Assembly (NCBI GenBank): GCA_022605955.1
Contig: JAKCOZ010000008.1
Coordinates: 24,615,083-24,679,082, forward strand
Direction: 5' to 3'
DNA: 64,000 bases
Origin: Rallus limicola
Taxonomy: Eukaryota; Chordata; Aves; Gruiformes; Rallidae
The position numbers and the translations under genes are program-made. Below are positions 12,971-26,447 of this stretch, piece by piece. The notes below the pieces were generated by a model. The model was given only the letters and a program-made list of their open reading frames with translations. It was not told the origin of the DNA and did no database searches. Within the stretch, counting starts at the first letter, position 1. Each line of letters begins with the position of its first letter.

Positions 12971-15689
12971 CCTAACCTGAAACAAGCTTTCTGTCTTATG
13001 TTATCTGCTTGTAATTAGGGAAATATAGTACAGAGCAGGTTTTCTAAAGAGTGTGTATTTGTCTCTGTCTAACAGCTGCAATCCTGCAGCTCAAAAATGG
13101 ACTGGAATTTCACAAACCTGAACTGACTGTAAGAGTCTAAAGGCATACAAAAAATGGTCTGTGTTAATAGCATTAAAAGGTACGTTCTTTGCTGCTGTGG
13201 TACTGTGACTCAAATCACTAAGGTGCTGAAAAGCCAGAGGGACTCCCTTGCTGCATGGGTCTGCACTTGCACCAAGCCAGTGATGACACTGTAGCGTGAC
13301 ACATCGGTGTACTCAGAGGTAGCACCCAATAGTGAGAAAAGGTCACACTCTATTGTGGTTCAAAGCCAGTGGAAAACAGTACCTTGAAGATACCCACTGC
13401 ACTCAGCATTTGTTCCTCTGTTAAAGTTATTGCTGTTTTGTGGTGTGGTACCAAAAAGTCAGGAAGAACAGGGATAATTTCCAGTGGAATTTTTCTTTTT
13501 CACCGTAGTAGCACAATCCCATTCTTTTTAAAGATATTTGATTAATTAAGTTGTGGGTAAAAGGCAGTGAATGATATTTCATTTATGCTTTACAGTTTAG
13601 CAGCCATTTTCATCACATTAGTCACTCAGAAAAATCCTCCCTGATACTGCCATTGGGCAATATTGTTTCCATATAATTTCCAGAAGTTGCAGAATAGCTC
13701 AAATACATCTGTTACCTATGGTTATCTTGACATGTCTTATTACTTGCACTGCAATCATGACTAGGTGACCCAGCACAGACTGTGTTTCTCTGGGCTGTCC
13801 CATTCTTAACTCAGAAATAGACTTGCATGAAGAGTTGTGAAAAATGGAAGAAGACAGAGTGAAGAAGACCACTGAGGCTTTCAAGCCCAGCTCCTCAGAG
13901 TTCTTACCATGAAAAGACACAGCAGTGTTTTCCTCTGTTACCATGGCATTCTATAAACAACTCCAGCACACTAGCTAGAAATTAAGTGGGCAAACATCTA
14001 AAAGTTTGGCAGTTTGAATAAACATCTGTGAGGATCTGGCTGGACTTGGGGACAGGATGTCCTTTGCAAAAGAAACCACAGAAATTGGTAGAGACACACC
14101 CCTTTCCTAAGGGCCTCTGCAGAGTCTAGAGGAAAGGGTATGAGGCAAGTAAGACGTATATCCAAAAGAGGAGAGAGATGGGGGAGTAGGTGGAAAAAAG
14201 TGTCCCATGGTGGGGAGTCCTATACAGGGCAGAAAGGTAGAAGGGAACAGAAACCAGATAAATGCAGGAGGTCAGAGAAAGAGGTGTTCACTAGTCCAAA
14301 AAGAAGAGCAGAATGTATATGATATTGCAGATGACAACTGCAGTGCTTTATGTATCACGTGTGATCACACAAGCACCAGCATCTTCCCAGGGAATCTCTA
14401 AAAGGTTTCCAAGCCTGTGGTCTTGGAGAAGGGGAGGTTCTCCTGAAAGGTATTACCAGCTGCTAGAGAAGCAGGAACCACATAAGCTGAAGATACTAAT
14501 GATCTACAGTCTGTGCAAAACTTAAAAAGAGTTCATTTAGGAAATCATTGGGGGCAGAGAGAAGCAGAATGAATCCTGCAAGAACATTAAATCATAAGCA
14601 GCTGAAGTTGTCTGACTTTCCCAAGGCTATTCTTATTTCTGTTCCTAAAGTTTCCTATCACAGGTTATGCAAGAGTTTAAATCGGCCTTTTGGGTTGGGA
14701 TGGGCATTGGTTTTTTGAATAAGCACTACATATAATAAGACATATATTGCTTCAGGTAGTCCCTCCCTTTCCAGGAAGAAGTGCTGTTCAGAGGGGACAC
14801 ACAGTGATCACAGTGATGGTGGGGCCACTGGCCAACCCCCTTTCCTGCGTGACTTGGCTAACTGTGACAGTCAGATGCTTTGCATCTGCTTTGCATCTGT
14901 GTGCTCCCATTCTTGTGCTCTTATGTACACATCACTGTCTCAGCTGAGGCTGGGAGTAGGAATAACCCAAAATACCACAACAGCTGTTTTGTTGGATTTC
15001 ATGGAACTAAAACCCAGGAGTACTGGAAATCTTCAAATAAAGCTAAGAAACTTCCAGATGCAAGAGCCCTAAGTGCTTGTGGAGAAGCAGTGTTTGGCTA
15101 GTAAATTTGCCACTTGCCATTTGATTTATAATAAATATGCAATAACTTGTTAAATAGCACAGTAATACATGAGAATGTTAATGCATGATTTGGTGGTAAA
15201 AGGGTGTGTAATTTGGTTGGAGGACCACTATCAACCTGACTGCTTATTTTAACAGGGTTTCCTTCTCTGAACAAAAAAATTCCAAAACTGAGAGCAGTCC
15301 TTACTAAAAACCTTCATGACTGACAAGCCAGTGAGCAAGTGCCGTGATGCTCAAAGCTACCTGTGACGTGCAGTATGTTAATTTTACCAGCCAGTGAAGG
15401 AACCTCCTCTTACGTGAAGTATTTCAAAGAAAACCAGGTCATTTGTTCCACAGGTGGCAGGATGCTGTGCGCAAATATTCTCCCTACATTTATGGTCTTA
15501 CAGTAAGGTGAAGAGACTTCACCTACAAAAGATTCACAAAGCTTTCCAAGTGCCATAACTGCTCACTGTGATGTGTTACACGCTTTCTAATAGATAGAAA
15601 AAGGGACATGAGGAGATTATGATCCTAAGCGGGATTTGTATGCCACCCAAACCACTCGAGATGGCTGTCTAACCAGTTAAATCCCTCCA

Positions 15690-17035
15690 GCAGTAGAGGT
15701 GGAAACCTGTGGTCATTTTGCTGCTCTGCATGGGTATTCTTATCTTTAGAGAGCTTTTCCTAAATCCGAAGTCTTGCTTGCTGCAGTGCAATCCCATAGC
15801 TATTTGCCTTGCCGATGACAGACATGGAGGACACGTGATTTCCTTCCTCTTTGCAGCAGCCTTTTGTCTTTTCAACAACTGCTGCTCCCCACTCAGTCAG
15901 TCCCTTCTTCTCTTAGTGAACACACCCTTCAATCCTTTCCAGACTTCTGACAGATGTTACTGCAATCCTCTCCCTCCTGCCCAGCTGGGCACATCCTCCT
16001 GGCTACACAGTGCCCCAGCCACAGCTTGCTACTTTAGCTAAGGCCCCACTGATACGGAACCAGGCTGAAGGGTGACTTCACATAACTTTCACACCAGTCT
16101 CCCAGTTTGTGCAGTATGGTGTTTGCCTTTTCTCATATTAGTGATCTGTGTTTAGCCTGTGATCCAGGAGTGGGTCCTTACAGATACTTTTTATTCTTGT
16201 GCAGAGCTGCTGCCTCACCCGCTGTTCCTTGCCATGTGCTCCTGCTGCAGACTACCCTGCATGGCTAGTGAACCTTGTACCTCATGGGCTTTCTGTCACA
16301 CCAGTTCTACAGTTCATTGTTTCCTACCCCCAACACACCTGCAGTCCCTCCCACCCAGGGCTGTGGAAATTTAAAGAGAAGACTCTATGCATCATCCAAG
16401 TCACTAATGACTGTAATGATCAGTGCCAGGCCAGACCAGACTCCTGGGGAACTCAGAACCGAGCAGCTCAGTTTATCTTTCTATTTTGACAGCAAATTGT
16501 CTGTAACTACTGATACTTGTTTCCAATCAGTATGATACTCACTTTTCAGCTGGCCATATTTCTCTTCCTTGCTTACATAAAGTTCTGCCAAAAGCCTTCT
16601 GAAAATCAAGATATATGGCATTTACTGCTTCTCCCTGTCAGCATGGTAAGGATTACCTCATCAAATGCTGAAATTAGATGGTTTGACACAGTCTGTTCTT
16701 TAGAAAGCCTTGTTTTTTTTCCTTTAGGTACTTATGAATAATGGCTTGAGTAATTTTTCCAGTATTTTTGCAGGAACTGAAATAAGCTGATGTCTCTATA
16801 ATTCTCTGACTCTTCTTTCTCCCTTTTTAAAAGAGAAGCATTACATTTGCCCTCTTCCCTTCTTTGACAGCTCACCTTTCAGTACGAGAACTACAAATGG
16901 TTCTGAAATGACATCAGGTGATTCTCCATGTATTCTGGGCTATAATTCATCAATCCCAGTTAATTTGTATATAGTCAGCTTCTTTATAACCTTTGCAACT
17001 CATTCTCTCCTTACCCTAGGTGCAGATCATATCGC
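15690..17035 (-). mobile_element. decayed CR1/L3-type LINE ORF2 fragment, antisense
   Basis: This is a long, heavily mutated LINE fragment. Blocks along it match, in order, the antisense strand of the old CR1/L3-like elements seen in turtles and crocodilians: an AGAGCTTTTCCTAA...TTGCTTGCTGCAG block near 15750-15785, a TTCTCATATTAGTGATCTG block near 16130, TCCTGGGGAACTC near 16441, and a CCAGTTAATTTGTATAT-like block near 16955. On the minus strand near 16580-16612 a frame reads YLDFQKAFGR, resembling the reverse-transcriptase DxxKAFD motif with the final Asp changed to Gly. The frame is broken, so there is no functional ORF2. Ends are approximate. Confidence 0.72.
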
Positions 17036-18060
17036 TTTGCTGTGGTGTCAGTTGTGTTGGTTACCCACCTGCAGCTGGCCACAAGGACAGCATTTTAACT
17101 GTATAGCAAGAGCTCTAGGCCTCCTCTTTCTTCAGCATTACTGTAGAGACATTTTCTGCCAGACTGCATTATGGTGCAGATGCCTCTCAAGGTTTGTTAT
17201 CAGTGTGTGGTATCTCATGCAAGGTGCACAGAGTGCTTTTCAGTTTTCAAAAACTGGCAGCATCTCCAACTGCTAAAGTCTCCTGTGCTTCTGGTCCCAA
17301 TTGGGATAAACCAGTCTCAAATCATCAGGGTTTTCACAAATGCTACAGAGAGAGCTCCTTATGTCACACATTACAGACACGCAGGACCTTCTTGGGAAAC
17401 ATACAGCTGTCACCATGGGTTTTTAGCAAACCCCATTAAAGGGCTTTTACCCAGGTCTAAATCACCATTGCCAACGGCCCAGTGTACCACAACTGTATCT
17501 TTCTGAAACTGTGCTCCATTTGAACACATCTGCTACCTAATAGCAAAGATGGCTTTGAAAATTTAGATGACAAACTACAGAAGGCTTGTGCACCTGTGGT
17601 GAGAGGGCACACTCTGAAGGCTTTAGGAGGCCTTACGGTTCGAAGAGCCAAACTTAGCATATTTTTTCAAGTTCTGAACCATTTGGATTCAAAACTGATC
17701 TTAAACCTTTAAGCTAGTTCCTACACCTACGACATGTGCGATGATATGCCTGGAAGTCATCAAAAGTCAGCCTGTTTCTGTCTTACTTGAAAAATAGTGA
17801 TGCTGACAGAACAACCACAAACGAAATAACAAATCAACAAGCTAATCTACATCCTTCCAGCATCACTTCCTAAAATGTGATGTAACCACATAAGCATACC
17901 ACAACCTACAGCCTACATGTCTCACACAAAACCTGAGCACCTGCAAAGATTGGAGAGTGCACACCTAAAGTTTAAATTTGCAGCCTTACAATAGCCAAAG
18001 AACACATACATCTCTTTCCTTGCTTTCATGTTCTGTCCAGAACCAGAAGAAGGATTTGCT

Positions 18061-18106
18061 AGAAAAAAAAAAAAAAAGGAAAAAGAAAAAAAAAAAGGAT
18101 AAAAAA
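18061..18106 (+). repeat. A-rich low-complexity tract
   Basis: Runs of A broken by GG or G (about 18062-18106). The minus strand translates to poly-Phe, which explains the Phe-rich open frames there. Confidence 0.9.
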
Positions 18107-18240
18107 GCTCTGTGACATTTCTGCCCAGGATGGAATACAGCAGTAACCAAAATGTGAGGAGACAGTCTTCTCACATGGTCCACAGTCCAGGCTTATCAGC
18201 TTAAAAAAAATCAAGAGATCATATAATGAGCTGGTATGAA

Positions 18241-18308
18241 ATCTTGGCCCAATGAAAACCATTGCAAAACTCCCATTGATTTTTCTGGGTCCAGGATTTC
18301 AGTCTGGA
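18241..18308. repeat. fragment of an ancient amniote interspersed repeat
   Basis: The short stretch containing CCAATGAAAACCATTGCAAA and then ACTCCCATTGATTTTTCTGG resembles a very widespread reptile and bird repeat core (the CCCATTGACTTCAATGGG type). I cannot name the family with certainty. It lies about 75 bases before the CR1 copy at 18385. Confidence 0.45.
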
Positions 18309-18384
18309 CAAACTATGTCTAAATGCTGACCTTTTTTAAAAAGCAGCGAATGTCATGCAGCATTTTGTGCATGAGTATATTCTT

Positions 18385-18790
18385 TCTTATGAAGACAGGC
18401 TGAGAGAGGTTGTTCAGCCTGGAGAAGAGAAAGCTCTGGGGAGACTATAGCAGCCTTCCAGTACCTAAGGAGGCCAACAGGAAAGCTGGAGAAGGGCTGT
18501 TTGCAAGGGCATGTAGTGATAGGGCAAGAGGCAGTGGCTATAAACTGACAGAGGGCAGATTTAGATTAGATAATAGGGAGAAATTTTTTACTGTGAGGGT
18601 TCTGCAACATTAGAACAGGTTGGTCAGAGATGTTGTGGATGTCCTCTTCATGGAAATATCCAAGGCCAGGTTGGATAGGGCTTCGTTCAACCTGGTCTAG
18701 TGGAGGGTGTCCCTGCCCATGGCAGGGAGTTGGGACTAGATGATCTTTGAGGTCCCTTCCAACACTAACTATACAGGGATTCTGTGATAT
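18385..18790 (+). mobile_element. CR1 LINE fragment, 3' end
   Basis: This is a 5'-truncated chicken-repeat-1 LINE in sense orientation. It holds the usual 3'-region blocks in order: GAGGTTGTTCAGCCTGGAG near 18407, a diverged GATTAGATAATAGGGAGAAA near 18563, GAACAGGTTGGTCAGAGATG near 18613, and GATGATCTTTGAGGTCCCTT near 18739. It ends in a short ATTCTGTGAT-type terminus. The copy is clearly diverged, so it is not recent. Confidence 0.93.
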
Positions 18791-21114
18791 TCAGACAAAC
18801 TGGAATGTTTATGTGCAAGGAAATACACACGGGGTGACTTTGCTATCAGGTCAAAATGGTCGCTGGAAGAGAAGACAATGTAGTTGAAAAGAATGGACAA
18901 AGGAATGCTCTGCAGTGCAGGCAGATAGGAGCCAAGTAGGGTCTTTGGTGAAGATACAGATGAGAGCCCCTGACTCCCTAGATCCATGAGACTTATTCTC
19001 AGGAAGACGCAATGAGCTCAAATGCTTCTCAGCAACAGAAGTGGGTTCTCTGTTGCACAAATTAACAGAGGCTGGTGCCCTTTGGAAGAGATGAATATGA
19101 CTCAGGTTTTCTGGAACTCACACAAACTCAGCCGCAGCACCTTGGCCCCAGATGGTTTGGTCTCTCCCAGCTGTTTAGCCCACAGTCACTGCTCTCCTTC
19201 AGTGGATGGGACAGTAACAGTCATTCTTAATGAGGGTGCAAACTGGGTCTTGACTGTGGAGTTGTTCCTTCTGCTTTGAAATCTATATCACTCTCTTAAA
19301 TTTAAAATAATATTTTACCACTTTAGCTGATAACAGCTGAACAATAGACTCCACCTTAGACTGCCTCTTCATGCCTGACTTGTGTACAGTGTGTACTCTT
19401 TTCACTTCCTTCTGGTGTTTACATCCAGGTTGCAGCAAGAATTCAAGTGCTCCTGCACCCTGCTCTCCCCACCTTTGTAGGCTTCTGCCTGTCCAGAACT
19501 GATGTTGGCTCTAGTGCTCTGATATTAGCTTAAATTCAATGCTTTACTTCAAGGTAAGGAACAAATGAGAACTAGCATAACCTATCCTCAGGGACAAGAG
19601 GAAGAGCCAAGAACAGATGTTAAAATATCAGTGTGATGATGTCAGTTAAACCCTTTTACAAAACAGTCAACTGGAAAGACTGAAAAGGAAAGTTGCACTT
19701 TTCCTCCAATACAGGTCAAATGCGGAGCAATACAATCTTCCTCCTTCCCATCATTGCAGGGCTACAGAGATTGTGTTTTTTCAAGTAGTTTCCCTGATAC
19801 AATCAACGATTATACCTTCTTCACACTGGTTTACTGCTCTCACACTGTTAATCCTCTCTAGACCTTCAGAAAAAGAGGAATCTATTTCTACCAGCTTTAT
19901 TAACGCAGTGCATTTTTCCCAGACCCAGAGCTGAATGAATTGTTTATGGTAATAAGTGATTTGTTTAATTTAGTCTATTTTTTCCTACTTGTGACCTGAC
20001 CATCACATCGTCCTGACTTCTGTGTTTGTAGAATTAATTGTAAACATTCACTAAGCAGATGATATGGATGCATTTCAATTTATGAGCTGTTTGCAGAACA
20101 ATGTCTTTGAAAACACCCGATTTATTTTTCACCCACAAGGGTATGTGGCTGGTTGCCTAATTCGTGTGCCATTATTTCTGACAAAGAAACTAAACCTTTT
20201 AAAAGGGGAGAAGAATGACGGAAGCATATCGGTTACTGAACAGATAATGCACCTGTATGATGATTGTCCAGATTAATATTAATCTGTGGTAAAAAATATT
20301 TACTAAATGTTTAGAACTCAGCATCTTAAACCAATGTGACCCCTGGAAACTAGGAATGAGATCTAATCATGAGAACAGTCATGAATTACTGCCTTCTAGT
20401 TCCAAAAGCTCTGCCGCTCACTAATTTGTCTTTCATCCTGGAGGGCTGCTCTGTGAGCGTGTCCAAGGACATCACAATAATACAAACACCATATACAACT
20501 AATCATGTAAATTTGACTAATACTAATTAAGGAAATTTGAATAAACAGGCAAAATGTTATATAGAATAATTCCTTTTTTAAAAAAAGCATTTACAAAATC
20601 TCCTGCAATTATGAAAGGAGAATTGACTTAATGACCGTCTTACTGATATGCCATGTGGACACTTGGGAGACTTGTGAGAATATTTCTTAATAAAAAGTGT
20701 GTGCAAGTACCTTAAGAGGTAGAATTAGGGATAGTGGAATTACCACCGATAATCTATTGGAGCCAAGGAAAAATGGCACCAGAAAGCTTCATGTTTCTGA
20801 GGCATAAAAGTAAAAGCTCAGAAATTTAATCATGGACTGCAATTTTATCATAAAACCTTAGTAGACACGGCTACGAAAATGTGCCTTAATTTTTATAAAC
20901 TCTCAGACTATCCTGAAGTCAGCAAACCCAGAGTTTTTACATTGCCTTTAATAACCTCCAAAGCTTAGTGAGATATTAAAAATTGATGGTATTTTAATAT
21001 CATCTGCAAGATTATCCAGACAGCTGCAATAAGCAATATGCAGCAGAACCTTTTCAGGGTCAAACTTTGTGACAGGAAGAGATGAGATTATTCTGGTTTT
21101 ATTATAAAGGAATC

Positions 21115-21132
21115 CATATATATATATATATA
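21115..21132 (+). repeat. (TA)n microsatellite
   Basis: About nine AT units, pure. Confidence 0.9.
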
Positions 21133-24100
21133 CAGCAGCAATGTGAAGTGGAAGCCCATGTACCTAGCTTTCTATTCCTAAGAGTTCCCTACTGGCTCAG
21201 ATACAAGTTTCATTTTTCTAGCACATGCTGTTTGGTTGTCTAGTCAGTTTTGGGATAAACTCTGGTTTAGCATCTGGTTTAGCCAGTAAGAATAACACAC
21301 CAAATCTGCAGTCTTCTGTCTTCTATGAGCCCTTTAATTGGTGGTCACACAGATTAGCTACATATGTGGGGCACCAATACTTTTAGACTCTGTGTCCTAA
21401 GATACACTAGGGGAGACACCAGGAATTCAGCACCCAGGTGGCTCCCCAATGGACTTTATGGCTTGCACCAGTAGACAGAGTGGTCTCTGAAATGGAGCAT
21501 GGAATTTTTTTCTGTTTCTTGTGTGGATTTGATTTCTTATAAACCATACGATTTTTTTTCTCCTCCTTTTTAAACCAGCAAGGATTCCTATCCTCTGAAC
21601 CCACAAAGGTCTTTGTAAACAGCAAAATGCTTATTTTCAATTGCCTGTTTAAAGGAATAGCTTAAAGGAATACTGACACATTGAATAAAAGCATGATTTC
21701 TTTCCTAAGAAAAAATTCATTATAAAATTAACAAGTACTTTTCAAAATTCACATGCATATCCAAATGAGTAAGCATATGCTTCTTACTGGGATTTGAAAA
21801 GGGCTTCCTCCTGCTTTAGGCACTTTAACAGTTAAGAATCTGGAATTTTGGTCCCCAGTTCCTGTGTGGAAATATTTAAAACTCTTTCTAATATATTTAT
21901 GATGTTTTCCTATGCAGCCCAGCACAAACATCTCCAGTGTGCTATGACTCAGTACTTTTTTTGAAGTGGCAGAAATACAATGAAAAGCCTGTTTCTCATA
22001 GTATTTTGGCAGAAAACAACTCTGTGGGCTGATGTTGGCAATGCCACAGTCTAAGAATAGGGCACTTCTCAGGCAGAAAGTTGTTGAATTTGGACATAAG
22101 CTAGGTTTGCCTAGGCGTAAAGAAGCCACTGTCTTCAGGGAAAGGAGTAATTTGGAAATGCTTATTCTACAAGTTAGAGTGTGTTAGTGTCTACCAAAAT
22201 AATTATTTCCTGTGACAGCTACTCAGAATGAGGTAATCTCAAAGAATATATTCCATTGTACGAGCGAGGTCGCTGGGCAGCCCCTCCAACACTTCCTCAA
22301 AGGGGCTCTCATTGTATGGAGTGCTCTATTCTAGTTTCAATTGTTCATAAACATGAGTAATGCTTCCTTCCAACTTTGTGCAAGTGGGAAGAACTGTAAA
22401 TGGATGGGGCTTCACTGTACATGCATTACTACCACCTTTATAAAATGTAGCATTTGGATGAGACAAAAAGTAACAGAGCAATGAGGAAGTGAAAGAGTTA
22501 AAGCTTTTAAAATGGGCCTGATGGTGGCTGCCTTAAAAGCTAATATTCTAAGCTAAGCCTGGGCTGTCCTGGTTCTGCTGAACCCTGTGGAGGTGGAAGT
22601 GTTTTCCCTAGCTATGGCTTTACCCATAAATACATGCTAGATAGATTGTTCTCTACAAATAAAGGCAATGCAGACAATTCCCTGGAAACCCCAGCTACAG
22701 CATTCCCTTACTAAGGGTAATGTTTGCCAAGTGACTCAAGAGTCTACACCACCAGTTTGATTTCATTCTTATTTCACCCTAGGGCTCTGGTTTCCTGATT
22801 ATCCATACTGTTCACGTGCAGCTTTTGGCAGCAATAATTGTGGTCAATTGTTTCCCTCCAAAAGGAAAGGCTTGGCACAGCCAGCTCTGAGCAGATGATA
22901 CTGGATGTGTACCTCCCAGGTTTGGATTCCTGCTCTATGTGACTGCCATTCAGCACAGCCCCAGAAAGCCTTCCTCCTTCAGCAGACCCTCAAACATTGC
23001 AGGACCCATGACCTCAGATATGAAAACAGAGCCCCAGTGGGTATTTATGGATCTATGTAACTTTTCTGGACAAGTTGTAGACAGCCAGATCTGGAACTGG
23101 TCTTTTTGCACAAAGCTGAATTCTGAATTTGTCTGCTCAAGATTTCTATACCTTAGGTTCTTTGGAAGACACTTCCTCCTACTTAAAATTGCTTGAAGTA
23201 TTCCTGCAGTGCTCATTCATATATTTTCTTTTCATCAGGATAAAGGAGAGGGAAAAAAATTCTCTCCCTCTCAAAGAATAAGGTATTCTGAACTCACTCA
23301 TCCACAGGACACCACTGCTATGTTGCCATACCCTTCCTAGCTTTACTGGTTGTTTTCCATCTTTTTCCATACCCAGAAAATCAGAAGATCACTAGCCTGT
23401 CATTCGCTGCAGAAATGGGAGAGCTAGCTCAGCTCCCTCCAGCTATTTGGCAGCATTACTCCTTAAAGGCTGACAAGAGCTAAGGATTATTTGTGCAGTT
23501 AACAGAAATTATTCTCTGAAAACTCTTTATCACAGAACATTTAGCATATACATACTGACCCGTAGGCTTTATTTCAGGTGTTCCTACCTAAACATCTGAC
23601 AGCTAATGAACCAGCAACCATATGTCATGTAACAGGGAGGTGATAGATGGAGTTTATCATGCAGCTTTGAAACAATCCCTGTCTATCTATTAATTCACCT
23701 CCTTTGAGACTTGTTCTAACAGTCCAAACCAGGTACAGCCAGAAGAAACGGTTACAACTTTGAAACCTGGATGAGATTTTTAACTTGAAAAGAGCCAGGA
23801 ACGTACGTGTGTGAACTCCTGCCCCTTTCCCAACAAACACTAATGAACAGCTTCCAGCTATTGGCATTAAAAATAACCAACCTGTCAGGGGAATGTTTCT
23901 CTCCCCCAAATGGGGAAGGTTTCCCTCAAGCTCTGTCTTGAATTTATACGTGTTTGATGCTAAACCTGAGTCCTATATTAGTGACACATTTATGGGCTGC
24001 TATCTTGAGGGCTGAAAACAAAAAATTCACATCTTTCCAAAAAAGAAAGCTCCCTTTCCACTGTGACATTTCATATCAAGCTAGAAGGTTTCTACATACC

Positions 24101-24324
24101 AGACATCAGTTGTAACTTTTTAAGGTACAGAAAACCAACTTAAAATTCCCTCTGAAGGACTATATTGATTTTCCCTCCGAAGTGTGAAGGTTGTGCTTGC
24201 GGTATGAAGATATTTGAATTAATGGAAAGAAGGATGTGAAAACTCCCAACACAGTGAAAATTTAAGAATGGACAAAGGAAAGTACAACATAGAATGGATG
24301 TTCTCAGAAAGCTGATTAGATCTG

Positions 24325-24470
24325 GGAAGCTAGAGACAGGGCTACACTAGAGGTTTCTAGGTCTACCACTAACCTGAGGTACGTACGCAAGCAGGTCTCT
24401 TCACCTTGCTGAGATTCTGTTCTCCATCTGTAAAGTGAAGATAACAGTGTGTGACTTCATGAACTGCTCC
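24325..24470 (+). mobile_element. MIR-like SINE fragment
   Basis: A plus-strand match to the MIR core: CTCTTCACCTTGCTGAGATT near 24399, then CTCCATCTGTAAAGTGAAGA near 24422, then ATAACAGTGTGTGACTTCAT. The spacing matches the MIR consensus. Confidence 0.68.
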
Positions 24471-26201
24471 AGGTGACAAATGCAACATAACTCCTTAGAG
24501 TTAGCTTACTGGACACAGAAGTGGGTGAATAACATTGACCATTCATTGTCTCTCTCCTAAGAAATAAGATTGCTATTTGTTAAATTCTATCATGCCATTT
24601 CTGCATGTCTACAGCAGCCAGTTAAATCACATTCTCCTTGTAATAAAGATGTAAATCAACATTCCATTTGTACTAAGTATGCATAGCAATACTGATAACA
24701 AATCATTACTTGCAGGAGCAATGGAAGAAAAGTTTTTTAAGATTTGTAGTTGTAGGAAAGAAAACATTTACTCTAGCAGTTGACAATATACAAGCATGCA
24801 GAACTAGCAGAATAAAGCCCACCTAGAATCCTCAGTTCAAGGTCTATGCTACGATTTTTCATGGTGGGGAAGAAAGAGGAAAATTCTCTCAGACAACTGT
24901 GGAATTTAATCTTTGTATGGGGTTGCAACATAGTCCAGGGACTTGGAAGTTAATTAGTAGCTATGGTAGCTAAATGGAAATTTTAGTGACCTACTGTTCT
25001 CCCATTAGACTGGAGTCCTCAGGAATAAATGAATGATAGTATATTGTTGCAATTACTCTTCTTCTATGCACACACATTCTTATTTGCCTGAGAACATGAG
25101 TATGTACTGGGAACAATTACAGCACTATACAACTTCCAGTGATTGAAATGAGACCTAATTTATTTTAAAATTAGTTCCCAAACTATCCACTTGTTTTATC
25201 ATAACAAATTTGGAATGTCTTTCTTGACTTTAACAGATGAACACTTGGCTCAGGATACATGGGTCTTTACTTCCTCAGTCTTCAGCATAAAGACAAACCA
25301 GCAGCCTGTTTGGGTTTTCTTGGGACTCTTTTAAAGATATGCAGATAATCCTCTGAGAAACCATACTAGATCATATCAGCATTTCTCTAAAACTTGGGAC
25401 ATAGCTCCTGTCAGTGCTTGGTTTTCTAACAGTAAGCATGAAAACCTATGATCAAATACCTGGACTATCTTATTTACATACTACAATGAACAGAAATCCC
25501 AAGCCCACAGACTAGATTCCTGTGAACCCTGCAAACCCATTTACAAACCTCTCATGTACTTCTCCTGGACTGCTATTTCAGCCATTTTGTGATGGGATGG
25601 AAACCTTTTTCCCAAACACGGCCAAATTGCATTTTTAGCTCTTTCAGTGCTGTCACAGCTCTAGCTCCACTGAAACTATAATTTTACTTTGGATTTCCAT
25701 TGCTGTCACAGCAAGCAGAGCCTGTCTGCCAGAGCACAGACAGACTCAACAGACTGAATGGAAAATGGGATAAGAATAGGAGTGAATGGTGCCTGAATTA
25801 ATGCTACTGCAGAACACCCTCAGGTAATGCTCAGGGTATAGAAGGAGAGATACTTAGACAGGAGGGAGAGTAATAAAAAATGAAGAGAGCATACGGGGGG
25901 ACGTTTTCAGGTTTGGGGTTTCTTTTCCCCTAGATAATCTTTCATGTGGTTTGTTCGAAGTGCAAAGTGGCTTGCTGAATGCTCTATCTTCTTCTCCTAC
26001 CCTCATGGTAAGTTTGGCAACCAAAAACCATCAACATGTGAAGTGATAAAGTCAAGTACCTAAGTGATTGGAAATGACTGTTTAAATTAGAGCAAGAGTT
26101 GCCATTTAAAAAAGGAAAAGAGATGTACCCTTGGGAACACAATGATGATTTGTGCCCTCTTAAAATCCTACAAAATGAAGTGCGGATGAGCCAAGAACTA
26201 T

Positions 26202-26447
26202 AGGGAAGGGAAGGGAAGGGAAGGGAAGGGAAGGGAAGGGAAGGGAAGGGAAGGGAAGGGAAGGGAAGGGAAGGGAAGGGAAGGGAAGGGAAGGGAAGGG
26301 AAGGGAAGGGAAGGGAAGGGAAGGGAAGGGAAGGGAAGGGAAGGGAAGGGAAGGGAAGGGAAGGGAAGGGAAGGGAAGGGAAGGGAAGGGAAGGGAAGGG
26401 AAGGGAAGGGAAGGGAAGGGAAGGGAAGGGAAGGGAAGGGAAGGGAA
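26202..26447 (+). repeat. (AAGGG)n pentanucleotide array, about 49 perfect copies
   Basis: This is an uninterrupted 246-bp microsatellite of AAGGG on the plus strand (CCCTT on the minus). I see no variant unit. G3 tracts separated by two A suit G-quadruplex formation on the plus strand. It ends 2.0 kb before the CD28 start codon. True copy number may differ because such arrays are often mis-sized in assemblies. Confidence 0.99.

Larger units (their letters stand above)
10816..15689. other. intergenic, no gene recognised
   Basis: AT-rich DNA between the antisense MIR-like fragment and the decayed LINE. It holds the polypyrimidine tract at 11.8 kb and a weak MIR-like match at 12.9 kb. No exon was seen. 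Confidence 0.75.
18791..26201. other. intergenic, no gene recognised
   Basis: Only a (TA)n run at 21.1 kb and the MIR-like fragment at 24.4 kb are recognisable. Open frames here (up to 126 codons, 21749-22129 minus) have no domain I can recognise. Confidence 0.75.

Noticed and set aside
15709..17506. Plus-strand frames of 70-122 codons
   Set aside because: They lie on the antisense strand of a decayed LINE and do not correspond to its protein or any other.
17986..18262. Minus-strand Phe-rich frames
   Set aside because: An artefact of the A-rich tract at 18061-18106.
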